NCBI GenBank assembly: GCA_024639825.1 | Contig: JAHEGH010000020.1 | Span: forward strand, 1-43,955 | Source of the DNA: Gammaproteobacteria bacterium | GTDB lineage: Bacteria; Pseudomonadota; Gammaproteobacteria; Steroidobacterales; Woeseiaceae | DNA length: 43,955 nucleotides | Direction: 5' to 3' | In this document: piece by piece, positions 19,797-28,688 of the stretch | Numbering within the stretch: position 1 is the stretch's first letter | Layout of the letters: each line of letters begins with the position of its first letter | Position numbers and translations under genes: made by a program | Notes under the pieces: generated by a model | The model's database searches: none | Told to the model about the DNA's origin: nothing | The model's input: the letters and a program-made list of their open reading frames with translations, nothing else

Positions 19797-21268
19797 GGAT
19801 TCAGCACTGCCCGCAGCTCAGCCATCAGGTCCGAGGCAATCATTCCACGCTCCCCCGCCAGCGCCGCACGATCGCCTGCCCGCGCATGTACCTCGACACC
19901 GATAGCCGCGGCATCCGTCATGTTCAGACCCTGGGCCAGCAACCCCGCGACAATACCCGTCAAGACGTCGCCCATGCCGGGTGCTGCCATACCCGGATTG
20001 CCGGATGAACAGAGGATGGGCGTCGAATCGGTCGACACCAGCGACCCTGCGCCCTTGAGGACGGCTGTACCTCCGTATTGCTTGGCCAATGAGGCCAGCG
20101 CAGCCGGCCGATCGGCCTGGATTTCAGCGGTGCTTGTATTGAGTAGCGTTGCCGCTTCACCAGGGTGCGGGGTAATTATCCTGTTGTTCGCCTTGTTGGG
20201 CGTTTTCGCCAGCACATTCAGGGCATCTGCATCCCAGACAGTCGGCAGCGATGACTGGACGACAAGGTTATACAACTCCTGCGCCCATGCGGACTGCCCA
20301 AGGCCCGGCCCAAATGCGATGACGTCAGCATTCTCAAGCAGCGGCTGCAGGTCCGCCGCGCCTGCAATACCGTGCGACATGAGTTCGGGCCTGGTCGCGA
20401 CAAGCATAGCCGCGTGGTCAGGGTGCGTTGCAATACTGACGCGCCCTGCCCCGGTCCTGAGCGCCGCCTCACCGGCAAGACGCACGGCACCTGGCATACC
20501 TTGCCCACCGCCGATCACCAGGAGATGCCCGAAATCGCCTTTATGCGCGCCCCGTGCCCTGGGTTTCAGGGCCGCTTCGAGCTGCATATCATCTATACAG
20601 CGGTAAGCCGGCCTTATTCCGTCATGCCAGCTTTCGGGTATCTCGAGATCCGCGAAACGAATCGCGCCACAGTGCGCCGGCGCGTCACCGAGAAAGAGGC
20701 CCGATTTAAGGCCAACGAACGTCACGGTCATATCCGCCCGGACCGCGATTCCCAGCACCTTGCCGGTGTCGCCATGAATTCCGGTCGGAATATCGAGCGC
20801 GAGGACCGGCGCGGGATGCGCGTTGATCTTTGCCACTGCGTCTGCAAACTCGGCACCGACCTCGCGTTCAAGGCCACTACCGAGGATACCGTCGACGAGG
20901 AGGTCGGCCTGCTCATCAAGATCGCCGGCCCAGGGCATGACCACTCCCCCTTCGGCCACAAAATCTCCCCAGGCGGTCGCGGCATCGCCAGTCAGCCTCT
21001 CCACATCGACCAGCGTGAGTACGGACACGACGATGCCATCGTGCGCGGCCAGGCGCGCCATGACGTACCCGTCGCCACCGTTATTGCCAGCGCCACAAAT
21101 AATCTGCCAGCGTCGAGCATCGGGGAATCGCTCCCGCGCTTCGCGCACCGCAGCGGCCGCAGCTCGGGTCATCAGCGTGTAGCCGGGGACGCCATGGTCC
21201 TCGATGGCCGTCCGGTCCGTTTCGCGCACGGCGGCAACTGAATAAATGTTGGCGGGCAAGTTCTGCAT
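19793..21268 (-). CDS. nnr: Bifunctional NAD(P)HX epimerase / ADP-dependent dehydratase
   Basis: This 491-residue protein repairs hydrated NAD(P)H. The N-terminal YjeF epimerase domain (about residues 1-215) shows YTLMTRAA, IICGAGNNGGDGYVMARL and DIPTGIHGDTG. The C-terminal ribokinase-like dehydratase (about 225-490) shows GDFGHLLVIGGGQGMPGA, DADALN, ITPHPGEAA, LKGAGSLV and GNPGMAAPGMGDVLTGI. I start it at the ATG giving MQNLPANIYSVAAVRETD, since the epimerase domain begins there. The frame stays open another 53 codons upstream but that part is antisense to queG and shows no family similarity. queG lies divergently 85 bases away. Confidence 0.96.
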   Translation of the reverse strand: MQNLPANIYSVAAVRETDRTAIEDHGVPGYTLMTRAAAAAVREARERFPDARRWQIICGAGNNGGDGYVMARLAAHDGIVVSVLTLVDVERLTGDAATAWGDFVAEGGVVMPWAGDLDEQADLLVDGILGSGLEREVGAEFADAVAKINAHPAPVLALDIPTGIHGDTGKVLGIAVRADMTVTFVGLKSGLFLGDAPAHCGAIRFADLEIPESWHDGIRPAYRCIDDMQLEAALKPRARGAHKGDFGHLLVIGGGQGMPGAVRLAGEAALRTGAGRVSIATHPDHAAMLVATRPELMSHGIAGAADLQPLLENADVIAFGPGLGQSAWAQELYNLVVQSSLPTVWDADALNVLAKTPNKANNRIITPHPGEAATLLNTSTAEIQADRPAALASLAKQYGGTAVLKGAGSLVSTDSTPILCSSGNPGMAAPGMGDVLTGIVAGLLAQGLNMTDAAAIGVEVHARAGDRAALAGERGMIASDLMAELRAVLNP

Positions 21269-21353
21269 AGGGACGATTATACTGATCCATCCTCGAAAAC
21301 TATCTCGCGAACGTACATTGACCAGCACAGCGGACCAATACGGCAATACCGAT

Positions 21354-22397
21354 ATGGCGATTCTCAAGTCAGAGATCGTCGACTGGTGCCATGAACTTGG
21401 CTTCCAGCAGGCCGGCGTCAGCGACATTAACCTCGAGCTTGCCGAGCGCCGCCTGAACGCCTGGCTGGCTGAGCGATTCCACGGCTCAATGCACTACATG
21501 GAGCGGCACGGCAGCAAGCGCAGCCGCCCTGAGGAGCTGGTCCCGGGGACCGTACGCGTGATCTCGGTGCGCATGGATTACCTGGTAGACGATCAGGACA
21601 ATGCCAAAGCACTCCTCGATCACGAATCGCACGCCTACGTCTCACGTTATGCGCTCGGGCGGGACTATCACAAACTGATGCGCAGCCGATTGCGAACGCT
21701 GTCGCGGCGCATCGAGGAAAGAATTGGCAAGTTTGGTTATCGCGTATTTGTCGATAGCGCGCCAGTTCTGGAAAAGGCGCTGGGTGAGAAAGCCGGTTTG
21801 GGTTGGGTTGGCAAGCACACCAACCTTATCAATCGCAACGAAGGGTCGTGGTTCTTCCTCGGCGAGCTGTATACCAACCTGCCGCTGCCGATTGATGAGC
21901 CCGAAGTGTCCCATTGCGGCACGTGCACAGCATGCATCGACGTATGCCCGACCGACGCGATCGTGGCGCCGTACTCGCTGGACGCGCGCCGGTGCATCTC
22001 ATACCTCACGATTGAGTCGAAAGACTCGATCCCACATGAATTTCGTAAAGCGATAGGTAATCGCATTTACGGTTGTGACGACTGCCAGCTGTATTGCCCA
22101 TGGAACAAGTTTGCAACACGCACAAGCGAACCCGATTTTTCGCCGCGGCATAGTCTCGATACCGTCTCACTGCTTGAATTGTTTGCCTGGAGCAAGGAAG
22201 ACTTTCTGGAAAGAACAGAAGGAAGTGCAATTCGCCGTATCGGTCATGAACAATGGCTGCGCAACATTGCAGTTGCGCTCGGCAACGCCAAAACAACGCC
22301 CGAGGTTGTCGCAGCGCTCAAGTCACGGCAGCATGACGCGTCAGCTATGGTGACTGAGCACGTCACCTGGGCGCTCGCGCAACACGCACAGGAATAA
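21354..22397 (+). CDS. queG: Epoxyqueuosine reductase
   Basis: This enzyme removes the epoxide of epoxyqueuosine in tRNA, the last step of queuosine synthesis, using cobalamin and two [4Fe-4S] clusters. The ferredoxin-type motifs are HCGTCTACIDVCPTDAI (about residues 187-203) and YGCDDCQLYCPWN (about 239-251). DSAPVLEK and GWVGKHTNL upstream are family-typical. A HEAT-like helical end (HEQWLRNIAVALGNA) closes it. From the ATG at 21354 the protein is 347 residues, close to E. coli QueG. The frame continues upstream to 21246, but that part is antisense to the start of nnr. A TTG at 21318 is an alternative. Confidence 0.96.
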   Translation: MAILKSEIVDWCHELGFQQAGVSDINLELAERRLNAWLAERFHGSMHYMERHGSKRSRPEELVPGTVRVISVRMDYLVDDQDNAKALLDHESHAYVSRYALGRDYHKLMRSRLRTLSRRIEERIGKFGYRVFVDSAPVLEKALGEKAGLGWVGKHTNLINRNEGSWFFLGELYTNLPLPIDEPEVSHCGTCTACIDVCPTDAIVAPYSLDARRCISYLTIESKDSIPHEFRKAIGNRIYGCDDCQLYCPWNKFATRTSEPDFSPRHSLDTVSLLELFAWSKEDFLERTEGSAIRRIGHEQWLRNIAVALGNAKTTPEVVAALKSRQHDASAMVTEHVTWALAQHAQE

Positions 22398-22410
22398 CTG
22401 GAGAACAATG

Positions 22411-23280
22411 ATGTTTGACGCACCTAAATCTGCCTATCTCGTGCCATTTGATGGCAGCTTTAAAGTGGCTGAAGCCAGCACCGCGCCGCAAACCGACGGC
22501 AAACCGCACAAGGGCAAACATCGACGTCAGCGCACTGAGGATCTGAACAAGCTACAGCGCGTCCTTGCGGCGGGTGACAAGCATGCGATTCTGCTCGTCT
22601 TCCAGGCTATGGATGCGGCCGGCAAGGACAGCACGATCCGCTCTGTTATGCAGGGTGTCGATCCGTCGGGCTGCCAGGTCTTCAGCTTCAAGAAGCCATC
22701 AAATCTTGAGCTCGATCACGACTTCCTCTGGCGCACCACCTGCCGCCTCCCCGAGCGCGGGCGCATCGGCATATTCAATCGCAGTCAATATGAAGAAGTG
22801 CTCGTGGTTCGCGTGCACCCGAAAATACTCAGCTACCAAAAGCTTCCGGGCGAAATCGACATGGATACCGTCTGGGACGATCGACTGACCTCAATTCGCC
22901 AGCAGGAAGAACACCTCGCTCGCAATGGCACCGTGATTCTCAAGTTCTGGCTCAACGTTTCCAAGGACGAACAGAAACGCCGCTTCCTGTCACGTCTCGA
23001 CGACGCCGAAAAGAACTGGAAATTCGAGCCTAACGACGTCAAGGAACGTCGTCATTGGGACGACTACATGCACGCCTACGAAGACGCGCTGAACGCAACC
23101 TCGCGGCCATGGGCGCCTTGGTATGCCATTCCGGCGGATGACAAACCCTACATGCGCGCGCGCGTCGCAGACATCATCATTGATGCTTTGCAGAGCATCG
23201 GCCTGCAGTATCCTGAACCCTCCGTGGAAGACCGGGACGAGTTCGCACAGGCTCGAAAAGAGCTATCCGAGGAAGAATAG
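22411..23280 (+). CDS. ppk2: Polyphosphate kinase 2 (class III-like)
   Basis: This 289-residue kinase transfers phosphate between polyphosphate and nucleotides. The Walker A motif is MDAAGKDSTI near residue 67, followed by GCQVFSFKKPS, LDHDFLWR and the lid/Walker B region IGIFNRSQYEEVLVVRVHP. Together these resemble class III PPK2, which phosphorylates AMP and ADP; the class call is from motif likeness only. Two ATG codons are in tandem; the second has GGAG seven bases upstream and is preferred over 22408. It follows queG after 13 bases and probably shares its mRNA. Confidence 0.93.
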   Translation: MFDAPKSAYLVPFDGSFKVAEASTAPQTDGKPHKGKHRRQRTEDLNKLQRVLAAGDKHAILLVFQAMDAAGKDSTIRSVMQGVDPSGCQVFSFKKPSNLELDHDFLWRTTCRLPERGRIGIFNRSQYEEVLVVRVHPKILSYQKLPGEIDMDTVWDDRLTSIRQQEEHLARNGTVILKFWLNVSKDEQKRRFLSRLDDAEKNWKFEPNDVKERRHWDDYMHAYEDALNATSRPWAPWYAIPADDKPYMRARVADIIIDALQSIGLQYPEPSVEDRDEFAQARKELSEEE

Positions 23281-23350
23281 TGACGTAGTTCACATTCGTT
23301 GTGTGGGCTGGTCGACAGTCCGGGATCGCCATTCGCGCGACAATGGTGGG

Positions 23351-24319
23351 ATGCAGGAATCTCTCGCAATCAACTCGGACTATAAACGTTCGTTATTCGA
23401 CAGCCTCGAGCTCTTCCGCGGCGTCAGCCCGGATGATGTTCAGGGCCTGTTGCGGCGCTGTGACCGGCGCGACCTCGGTGAAGGCGAGCTTCTACTGTCA
23501 CCGGGCGAAAAAAATGAACATGTATTTGTTGTTCTGTCCGGTAGCGTCAATGTTCACGTCGGCTCTCCTGAAACTCCAGTGATCGCGACGATGGAGACCG
23601 GCGAGTGCGTCGGGGAGATGTCGATTATCGAGGATCGAGACCCGTCCGCCTATGTTCTGGGTGCCGAAGATACTCACCTGCTGGTCATTCACCAGACAAT
23701 TTTATGGAACATGGTCGACGCTTCGCATGAGTTTGCAAAAAATCTGCTCATCGTATTGTCTGAGCGTGTGCGCAGCCACAACCGCGTCATTGCGGACAAC
23801 TTTGGCGAACTCAAGAAATTCGAGCGCCACGCAACCACGGATGCACTCACGAGCCTGGCCAATCGCCATGCAATGGAAGACACCTTCCCGCAGCAAATTA
23901 CCCAGTGCATAGAGGCTGGCAAGCCCGTAGCGATGATGATGATCGACGTTGACAATTTTAAGCAGTTCAACGACATGTTCGGCCACATCGCAGGCGATCG
24001 CGCGCTTTCCGCTGTATCGAAGATCCTGCGCACCCAGTTCCGCCCGCGCGACCTGCTGGTGCGCTACGGTGGCGATGAATTTGCTGTTCTGTTACCGGAT
24101 GTAACGGCAGAACAAGGGGTTGCCATCGGCGAGCGCGTGCGACAGGCAGTTTGTGGTGAAACAGGCGATGGCTCCGATTCCCTGATTCAGATTCCGCTCA
24201 GGATTTCGATGGGCGTCGCCGAACTGCAACCCGAGGGAACATTGGATTCGCTAACCCGCGCTGCGGACAAAGCGCTCTACCGCGCCAAGAACGCCGGCAG
24301 AAACACGGTATCGACTTAA
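23351..24319 (+). CDS. Diguanylate cyclase with N-terminal cyclic-nucleotide-binding-like domain
   Basis: This 322-residue protein joins a CNB fold (about residues 10-130, LFRGVSPDDVQGLLRRC, GEKNEHVFVVLSGSVNV) to a GGDEF domain (about 155-320). The active site GGDEF (residues 240-244) is intact, with MMIDVDNFKQFND and NRHAMED. The inhibitory I-site RPRD lies five residues before it, so c-di-GMP synthesis with product inhibition is likely. In the CNB part the phosphate-binding cassette reads GEMSIIEDRDPSAYV, with Ser where cAMP-binding proteins have Arg. The frame opens earlier, but that stretch overlaps ppk2; the ATG after GGTGGG gives the expected N-terminus. It converges with panC, 6 bases apart. 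Confidence 0.93.
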   Translation: MQESLAINSDYKRSLFDSLELFRGVSPDDVQGLLRRCDRRDLGEGELLLSPGEKNEHVFVVLSGSVNVHVGSPETPVIATMETGECVGEMSIIEDRDPSAYVLGAEDTHLLVIHQTILWNMVDASHEFAKNLLIVLSERVRSHNRVIADNFGELKKFERHATTDALTSLANRHAMEDTFPQQITQCIEAGKPVAMMMIDVDNFKQFNDMFGHIAGDRALSAVSKILRTQFRPRDLLVRYGGDEFAVLLPDVTAEQGVAIGERVRQAVCGETGDGSDSLIQIPLRISMGVAELQPEGTLDSLTRAADKALYRAKNAGRNTVST

Positions 24320-24325
24320 GATCGA

Positions 24326-25174
24326 TTAGATCGTAACGACGATATTGTCAATCAGGCGCGCCGCACCGAGCTGCGCTGCAGTCAACACCACCAGATCATC
24401 ACAGTCCCTGTCCGGGATTTCGAGATTGAGTGCCCGACGAATCGCGAAGTAGTCAACATCGAATCCCGCAGCAGCCAGACGCTCGCCTGCCGTCGCCTCA
24501 AGCTCCACAAAATTACGACGACCACTCTGCAGTTCCTGTCCAACATAGCTCAGTGTCTGGTAGAGCACCGGCGCAATGGCGCGTTCTTCATCGCTCAAAT
24601 AGCTGTTACGCGAACTCATCGCGAGACCGTCATCGTCTCTTACTGTCTCACCCGTAATGATGCTGATGGGCAGGCATAGATCCTCGGCCATACGACGTAT
24701 CACAAGCTGTTGCTGGTAGTCCTTCTGTCCGAAGACAGCAACGTCAGGCTGTACTATCGCGAACAGGCGCGCCACGACTGTGGTGACGCCATCGAAATGT
24801 CCCGGACGCGTCGCGCCACAGAAGTTCTCTGTCAGTCCGGGAACGGACACCGTTGTCGCCTTGTCCGGACCAAACGGGTACAAAGTCTCGACATCGGGAG
24901 CGAATATCATATCGACAGAGGCTGTCTTCAGGCGCCGCGTGTCGAGCTCCAGTGTCCGCGGGTACTCGTCGTAGTCCTCGTCCTTCCCGAACTGCGTCGG
25001 ATTGACAAAGATACTGACGACCACGCGCTCAGCATGTTCGCGAGCAAGCTCGACGAGCGAAAGGTGTCCGGCATGCAGACTGCCCATCGTCGGTACAAGC
25101 GCGATGTGCTCATCATTGTGGCGCCACTCGGCGATTAGTTCGGCGAGTTCCTGCTTGGTATGGGTAACTAACAC
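24326..25174 (-). CDS. panC: Pantothenate synthetase
   Basis: This 282-residue enzyme condenses pantoate and beta-alanine using ATP. Motifs are VPTMGSLHAGHLSLV (HxGH, residues 28-42), VSIFVNPTQFGKDEDYD, FGQKDYQQQLVIRRM and the KMSKS-like MSSRNSYL. The start is GTG; a ribosome site is not obvious, but the N-terminal MLVTHTKQELAELI is a good family match. It is last in the operon pcnB-folK-dNK-panB-panC, 16 bases after panB. No panD is present, so beta-alanine must come from elsewhere. Confidence 0.97.
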   Translation of the reverse strand: MLVTHTKQELAELIAEWRHNDEHIALVPTMGSLHAGHLSLVELAREHAERVVVSIFVNPTQFGKDEDYDEYPRTLELDTRRLKTASVDMIFAPDVETLYPFGPDKATTVSVPGLTENFCGATRPGHFDGVTTVVARLFAIVQPDVAVFGQKDYQQQLVIRRMAEDLCLPISIITGETVRDDDGLAMSSRNSYLSDEERAIAPVLYQTLSYVGQELQSGRRNFVELEATAGERLAAAGFDVDYFAIRRALNLEIPDRDCDDLVVLTAAQLGAARLIDNIVVTI

Positions 25175-25190
25175 GTTTTTTTATGACCTG

Positions 25191-26021
25191 CTAAGAGAAA
25201 CAATGCTCCGGCTCAGGATAGGTTCTTTCCTTCACCGCGCGAACATAGGACTGCAGTGCCTTAAGTGGCGAATCGCAGCCTTTCTGGAAATTTTTGACGA
25301 ATCGTGGCGTGCGTCCCTGCGTAATATCGAGAATGTCGTAGAGCACGAGGATTTGTCCATCGACATGTGGCCCCGCACCGATGCCGATGACCGGCACCTC
25401 GAGAGCCTTTGTCACCCTCTCTGCCACTTCGTTCGGCACACATTCGAGCAACACGATGTCGGCGCCAGCATCCTGCAAACGCTTTGCCGATTGCAGCATT
25501 TCCCTGGCCTTGTCCGGCTCCCTGCCCTGCACCTTGAACCCACCGATCTTGTGCACCGACTGCGGCTTCAGACCGAGGTGCGCACACACCGGAATATCGT
25601 GACGAGCGAGGTGCTCAACGATTTCTACCTGGTCATCGCCGCCTTCGAGTTTGACCATCATTGCGCCGCCCTCCTGCATGAGGCGCACCGCATTGTCGAG
25701 TGCCTGACCCGGTTTGGTGTAACTCATGAACGGCATATCTGCTACCAGGAACGCGCGACGCAAGCCGCGCGCAACCATTTTGCAGTGATAGATTACATCA
25801 TCGACAGTCACTGGAACGGTAGTGTCGTGACCCTGGATGACCATGCCGAGTGAATCGCCAACCAGCACCAGGTCACTGCCGGCCGTGTCGACGAGTGCCG
25901 CGTAACTTGCGTCGTACGCCGTGACACAGGCAATCGGTTCGCCCTCGCTTTTCATTTTGCGCAGCGTGGAGACATTCACCGGTGGCTCCGGCATGCCGCG
26001 TTGTTCGAGCTGGGTGTACAT
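25191..26021 (-). CDS. panB: 3-methyl-2-oxobutanoate hydroxymethyltransferase
   Basis: This 276-residue enzyme makes ketopantoate from ketoisovalerate and methylenetetrahydrofolate. The family sequences are present: ACVTAYDASYAALVD, LVGDSLGMVIQGHDTTVPVTVDDVIYH, MVKLEGGDD, AHLGLKPQSVH, LLECVP and GIGAGPHVDGQILVLYD. Glu of LLECVP is the catalytic-region residue. Length is slightly above E. coli because of a 15-residue N-terminal extension. Position beside panC and a folate gene fits its use of a folate cofactor. Confidence 0.97.
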   Translation of the reverse strand: MYTQLEQRGMPEPPVNVSTLRKMKSEGEPIACVTAYDASYAALVDTAGSDLVLVGDSLGMVIQGHDTTVPVTVDDVIYHCKMVARGLRRAFLVADMPFMSYTKPGQALDNAVRLMQEGGAMMVKLEGGDDQVEIVEHLARHDIPVCAHLGLKPQSVHKIGGFKVQGREPDKAREMLQSAKRLQDAGADIVLLECVPNEVAERVTKALEVPVIGIGAGPHVDGQILVLYDILDITQGRTPRFVKNFQKGCDSPLKALQSYVRAVKERTYPEPEHCFS

Positions 26022-26034
26022 CGAGTGCTACCTG

Positions 26035-26709
26035 TTAGGCGAGTGCTGCGGCTACCGGGTTGAAGAAATGGCGACCGCCGGTGGTTCGTTCAATTTGCTG
26101 GAACAGCTGTTCATAGTCCGCGTCATTATTAACCGGATCGATCTGCGACGCATTAACAATCAGGAGTGGACCTTCATCGTAGGCATGGAAGAACCGCGCA
26201 TAAGCCTCCGTCAATTTCTCCAGGTAAGCACGATCGATGTATCGATCGCAGTTCGAGTTGCGCCGAGCAAGCCGCTGCATTAACGCGTCGACGGATGCCT
26301 GCAGATAGATGACAAGATCTGGCACCGGCGCGTCGACGGCCAGGTTGGCGGCAATCTGATCGTAGAGCTTCAGTTCTTCGGTATCGAGATTCAGCTCGGC
26401 AAACAGGCGGTCGCGCGTAAACAGGTAGTCCGAGATCCTGACCGTGGAAAACAGGTCAGGCTGGCGCAGGTCCTCTATTTGCCGTGCCCGCGCAAACAGG
26501 AAGAACATCTGTGCCGGCAATGCCGCCGAGCGGCCATCGCGATAAAAGCGCTCAAGAAACGGATTTTCTTCCACTTCTTCCAGCACCAGGTCGGCCGACA
26601 AGCTCTCAGCAAGGCGCTTCGCCAGCGCCGTCTTGCCCGCACCAATCGGCCCCTCGATAGCGATGTAACGAGTTGAATTAGCTGAGGTTTTCAAGGGACT
26701 AACGGACAC
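26035..26709 (-). CDS. Deoxynucleoside kinase (dGK/dAK-like)
   Basis: This 224-residue kinase has the P-loop EGPIGAGKTALAKRL (residues 19-33), the DYLFTRDRLFAE motif that replaces the DRS segment of the family, and the arginine-rich lid RLARRNSNCDRYI. It belongs to the deoxyguanosine/deoxyadenosine kinase-like group that salvages deoxynucleosides. Substrate preference cannot be read from sequence. The start is GTG. It sits between folK and panB, a placement I know from other gammaproteobacteria and which does not reveal a metabolic link to pantothenate. Confidence 0.92.
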   Translation of the reverse strand: MSVSPLKTSANSTRYIAIEGPIGAGKTALAKRLAESLSADLVLEEVEENPFLERFYRDGRSAALPAQMFFLFARARQIEDLRQPDLFSTVRISDYLFTRDRLFAELNLDTEELKLYDQIAANLAVDAPVPDLVIYLQASVDALMQRLARRNSNCDRYIDRAYLEKLTEAYARFFHAYDEGPLLIVNASQIDPVNNDADYEQLFQQIERTTGGRHFFNPVAAALA

Positions 26710-26718
26710 GGATTTCCT

Positions 26719-27219
26719 TCAGGCAATGCGAGAAATACTCGGCTCATCCAGGTTAACCGGAATGCTGGCCACCCGGCCCAGACCAGGAATGACAAGATCC
26801 GGCGCGATCTCCATAAGAGGCAACAATACAAAATTTCGCTCGCCGATGCCCGGGTGCGGTATCGAGAGCTCCGCCGTTTCGATTTTCTGCCCGGAATAGA
26901 CGAGGAGATCAAGATCGATGACGCGTGGACCCCAGCGAGCCTCACCCCGCTCGCGCCCCTGGCGACTCTCGATAGCCTGCAGTTCCCCCAACAGATCCGC
27001 CGCCGACAATGTCGTCAACACGGCCGCAACTGCATTAACGAAATCCGGTTGTTCGACGCCACCAAAGGCGCCGGATCGATACAGCGATGACGTAGCAATG
27101 AGTCGAGTACCCGGAATCTCCGCAAGCAATGCTGCGGCGTTCTCAACCTGCCGTGCAGGTCCCTGCAAATTGCTACCGATACCGATGTAGGCCGGATATC
27201 GGTGCGCGCCAGGTGTCAC
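26719..27219 (-). CDS. folK: 2-amino-4-hydroxy-6-hydroxymethyldihydropteridine pyrophosphokinase
   Basis: This 166-residue folate enzyme transfers pyrophosphate from ATP to the pterin. Motifs are YIGIGSNLQGP near the N-terminus, FVNAVAAV, LQAIESRQGRER and the signature RWGPRVIDLDLLVY with metal-binding aspartates, then IPHPGIGERNFVLLPL. The start is GTG and overlaps the pcnB stop by four bases (GTGA), so the two are coupled. Confidence 0.97.
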   Translation of the reverse strand: MTPGAHRYPAYIGIGSNLQGPARQVENAAALLAEIPGTRLIATSSLYRSGAFGGVEQPDFVNAVAAVLTTLSAADLLGELQAIESRQGRERGEARWGPRVIDLDLLVYSGQKIETAELSIPHPGIGERNFVLLPLMEIAPDLVIPGLGRVASIPVNLDEPSISRIA

Positions 27220-28538
27220 GAACTCTGTTCCGGCTTCTTGCGCCGCCGGCGCCGCGGTCGACGCTTCTTCTGTCCTGTCGGCTGGCCGAGTTCGAAACTG
27301 TCCGCTCGCTCCGCCGCAGATTGCGTCTGGACGTCGGTCCAGAACTGCGCAGTTTCTGCACTTCCCTGGCCGACTTCTGACAACAGCAGCATGAAATCGT
27401 AGGCTGCCCGGAAGCGACGGTGGTCGAGAAGCTTCATTGCACGCTTGCCGCGTTTGGCTTCAAAGCGCGGTTGCAGCGACAGCATTTCTCGCATCGGCAC
27501 GGTGAAGCGTTTTGGAATCGAGATTCTCTGCTGTTGCTGCGCCACGATCTCGTACGCCGCGAGAGCCAGGGACTGCGATTCCGACATTTTTTCTTCGGAG
27601 CGCCGAATTTTCGCCAGCTTTGCGATTGGCATCCAGAGGAACACGCCGAGCAGGAACATCGGCGTTACCGACTGACCCTGTGATACGCGGCGATCCGTGT
27701 TCTGGAGCGCGGCCCGTGTGAAGCGCATGAAATTCTCATCGCTCGCAAGCTCCTGGTCAGTGGCAGGGAACATCTCTTTAAAGAGGCCATGGTCTCGCAG
27801 CAGGTCAAAGGTCCGCTCGGCGTTGCCTGCCTGGAACAACTTGAGAAACTCATCGAACAGGCGCGCTGCCGGCACATTCGTTAGCAGGTGTGAGTGATGA
27901 TCGATCGCCTTGATGACAGGCTCATCAATCTCGAAGCCCAGCTTCGCGGCAAAGCGCACCGCACGCAGCATTCGGACCGGGTCCTCGCGCATGCGCATCT
28001 CGGGATCCCCGATGAGGACGATGCGTTTCTCTTTGATGTCCTGGAAGCCACCGGTGTAATCCCAGATGCTGAAATCGGCGATGTTGTAATACAGCGCGTT
28101 GCAGGTGAAATCACGACGCCAGACATCCTCGTCGATCGAGCCGTATACGTTGTCGCGAAGGATGCGGCCCTCTTCATCACTGTGATGGTCATCGTGTTCG
28201 TGAATCGCCGAGGCGCGGAAGGTGGCCACCTCAATGATCTCGCGTCCGAAGCGCACATGCGCCAGCCGAAAGCGGCGGCCGATCAGGCGGCAGTTGCCGA
28301 ACAGCGCTTTGACCTCTTCAGGCGTTGCGTCTGTGGCGACGTCAAAATCCTTGGGATGCAGCTCCAGCATGGCGTCGCGCACGCAGCCGCCCACCAGGAA
28401 TGCCTGGTAGCCCGCTTTGTTCAATCGATATAGAACCTTGAGTGCGCTCTTGGAAAACTCGGCCCGAGTGACGTTATGGGCGGCGCGGGGAATGATGTTT
28501 GGTTCTTTCGACCCGTTATTCGGGTTGTTTTTCAACAA
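27216..28538 (-). CDS. pcnB: Poly(A) polymerase I
   Basis: This enzyme adds 3' poly(A) tails that promote RNA decay. The nucleotidyltransferase core shows LVGGCVRDAML and KDFDVATDATPEEV (catalytic DxD), then GRRFRLAHVRFG and the RNA-binding region RMREDPVRMLRAVRFAAKL. The C-terminus ends in a basic KKRRPRRRRRKKPEQSS tail, common in PcnB. The frame stays open back into the tRNA-Glu gene, but no family similarity exists there. No ATG or GTG precedes the conserved IIPRAAHNV segment. I start it at the TTG at 28538 (a second TTG is at 28535), after a GAGACGG site, giving 440 residues. Confidence 0.93.
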   Translation of the reverse strand: MLKNNPNNGSKEPNIIPRAAHNVTRAEFSKSALKVLYRLNKAGYQAFLVGGCVRDAMLELHPKDFDVATDATPEEVKALFGNCRLIGRRFRLAHVRFGREIIEVATFRASAIHEHDDHHSDEEGRILRDNVYGSIDEDVWRRDFTCNALYYNIADFSIWDYTGGFQDIKEKRIVLIGDPEMRMREDPVRMLRAVRFAAKLGFEIDEPVIKAIDHHSHLLTNVPAARLFDEFLKLFQAGNAERTFDLLRDHGLFKEMFPATDQELASDENFMRFTRAALQNTDRRVSQGQSVTPMFLLGVFLWMPIAKLAKIRRSEEKMSESQSLALAAYEIVAQQQQRISIPKRFTVPMREMLSLQPRFEAKRGKRAMKLLDHRRFRAAYDFMLLLSEVGQGSAETAQFWTDVQTQSAAERADSFELGQPTGQKKRRPRRRRRKKPEQSS

Positions 28539-28628
28539 TGTGTCCGTCTCAGGGCCAGTAATTGCGCTATATGATAGCAGCCCGAAGGCCGCTGCCCCAC
28601 AATGTCGCAAATCAGGTCCAATCAGGCC

Positions 28629-28656
28629 TTGAGCATTTCCTCTTTGATCGTATAAT
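28629..28656 (+). promoter_or_regulatory. Sigma-70 promoter of tRNA-Glu
   Basis: TTGAGC (28629-28634) and a perfect TATAAT (28651-28656) are separated by 16 bases. Transcription would start around 28663, about 25 bases before the tRNA. The bases after the -10 box are GC-rich (GCCGCCC), a discriminator typical of stable-RNA promoters under stringent control. Confidence 0.75.
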
Positions 28657-28688
28657 AGCCGCCCACTCGAGCAGTCGAGCACCACTGC

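Noticed and set aside
20372-21241. A 289-codon plus-strand open frame inside nnr
   Set aside because: Antisense to the nnr catalytic domains; no recognisable protein features.
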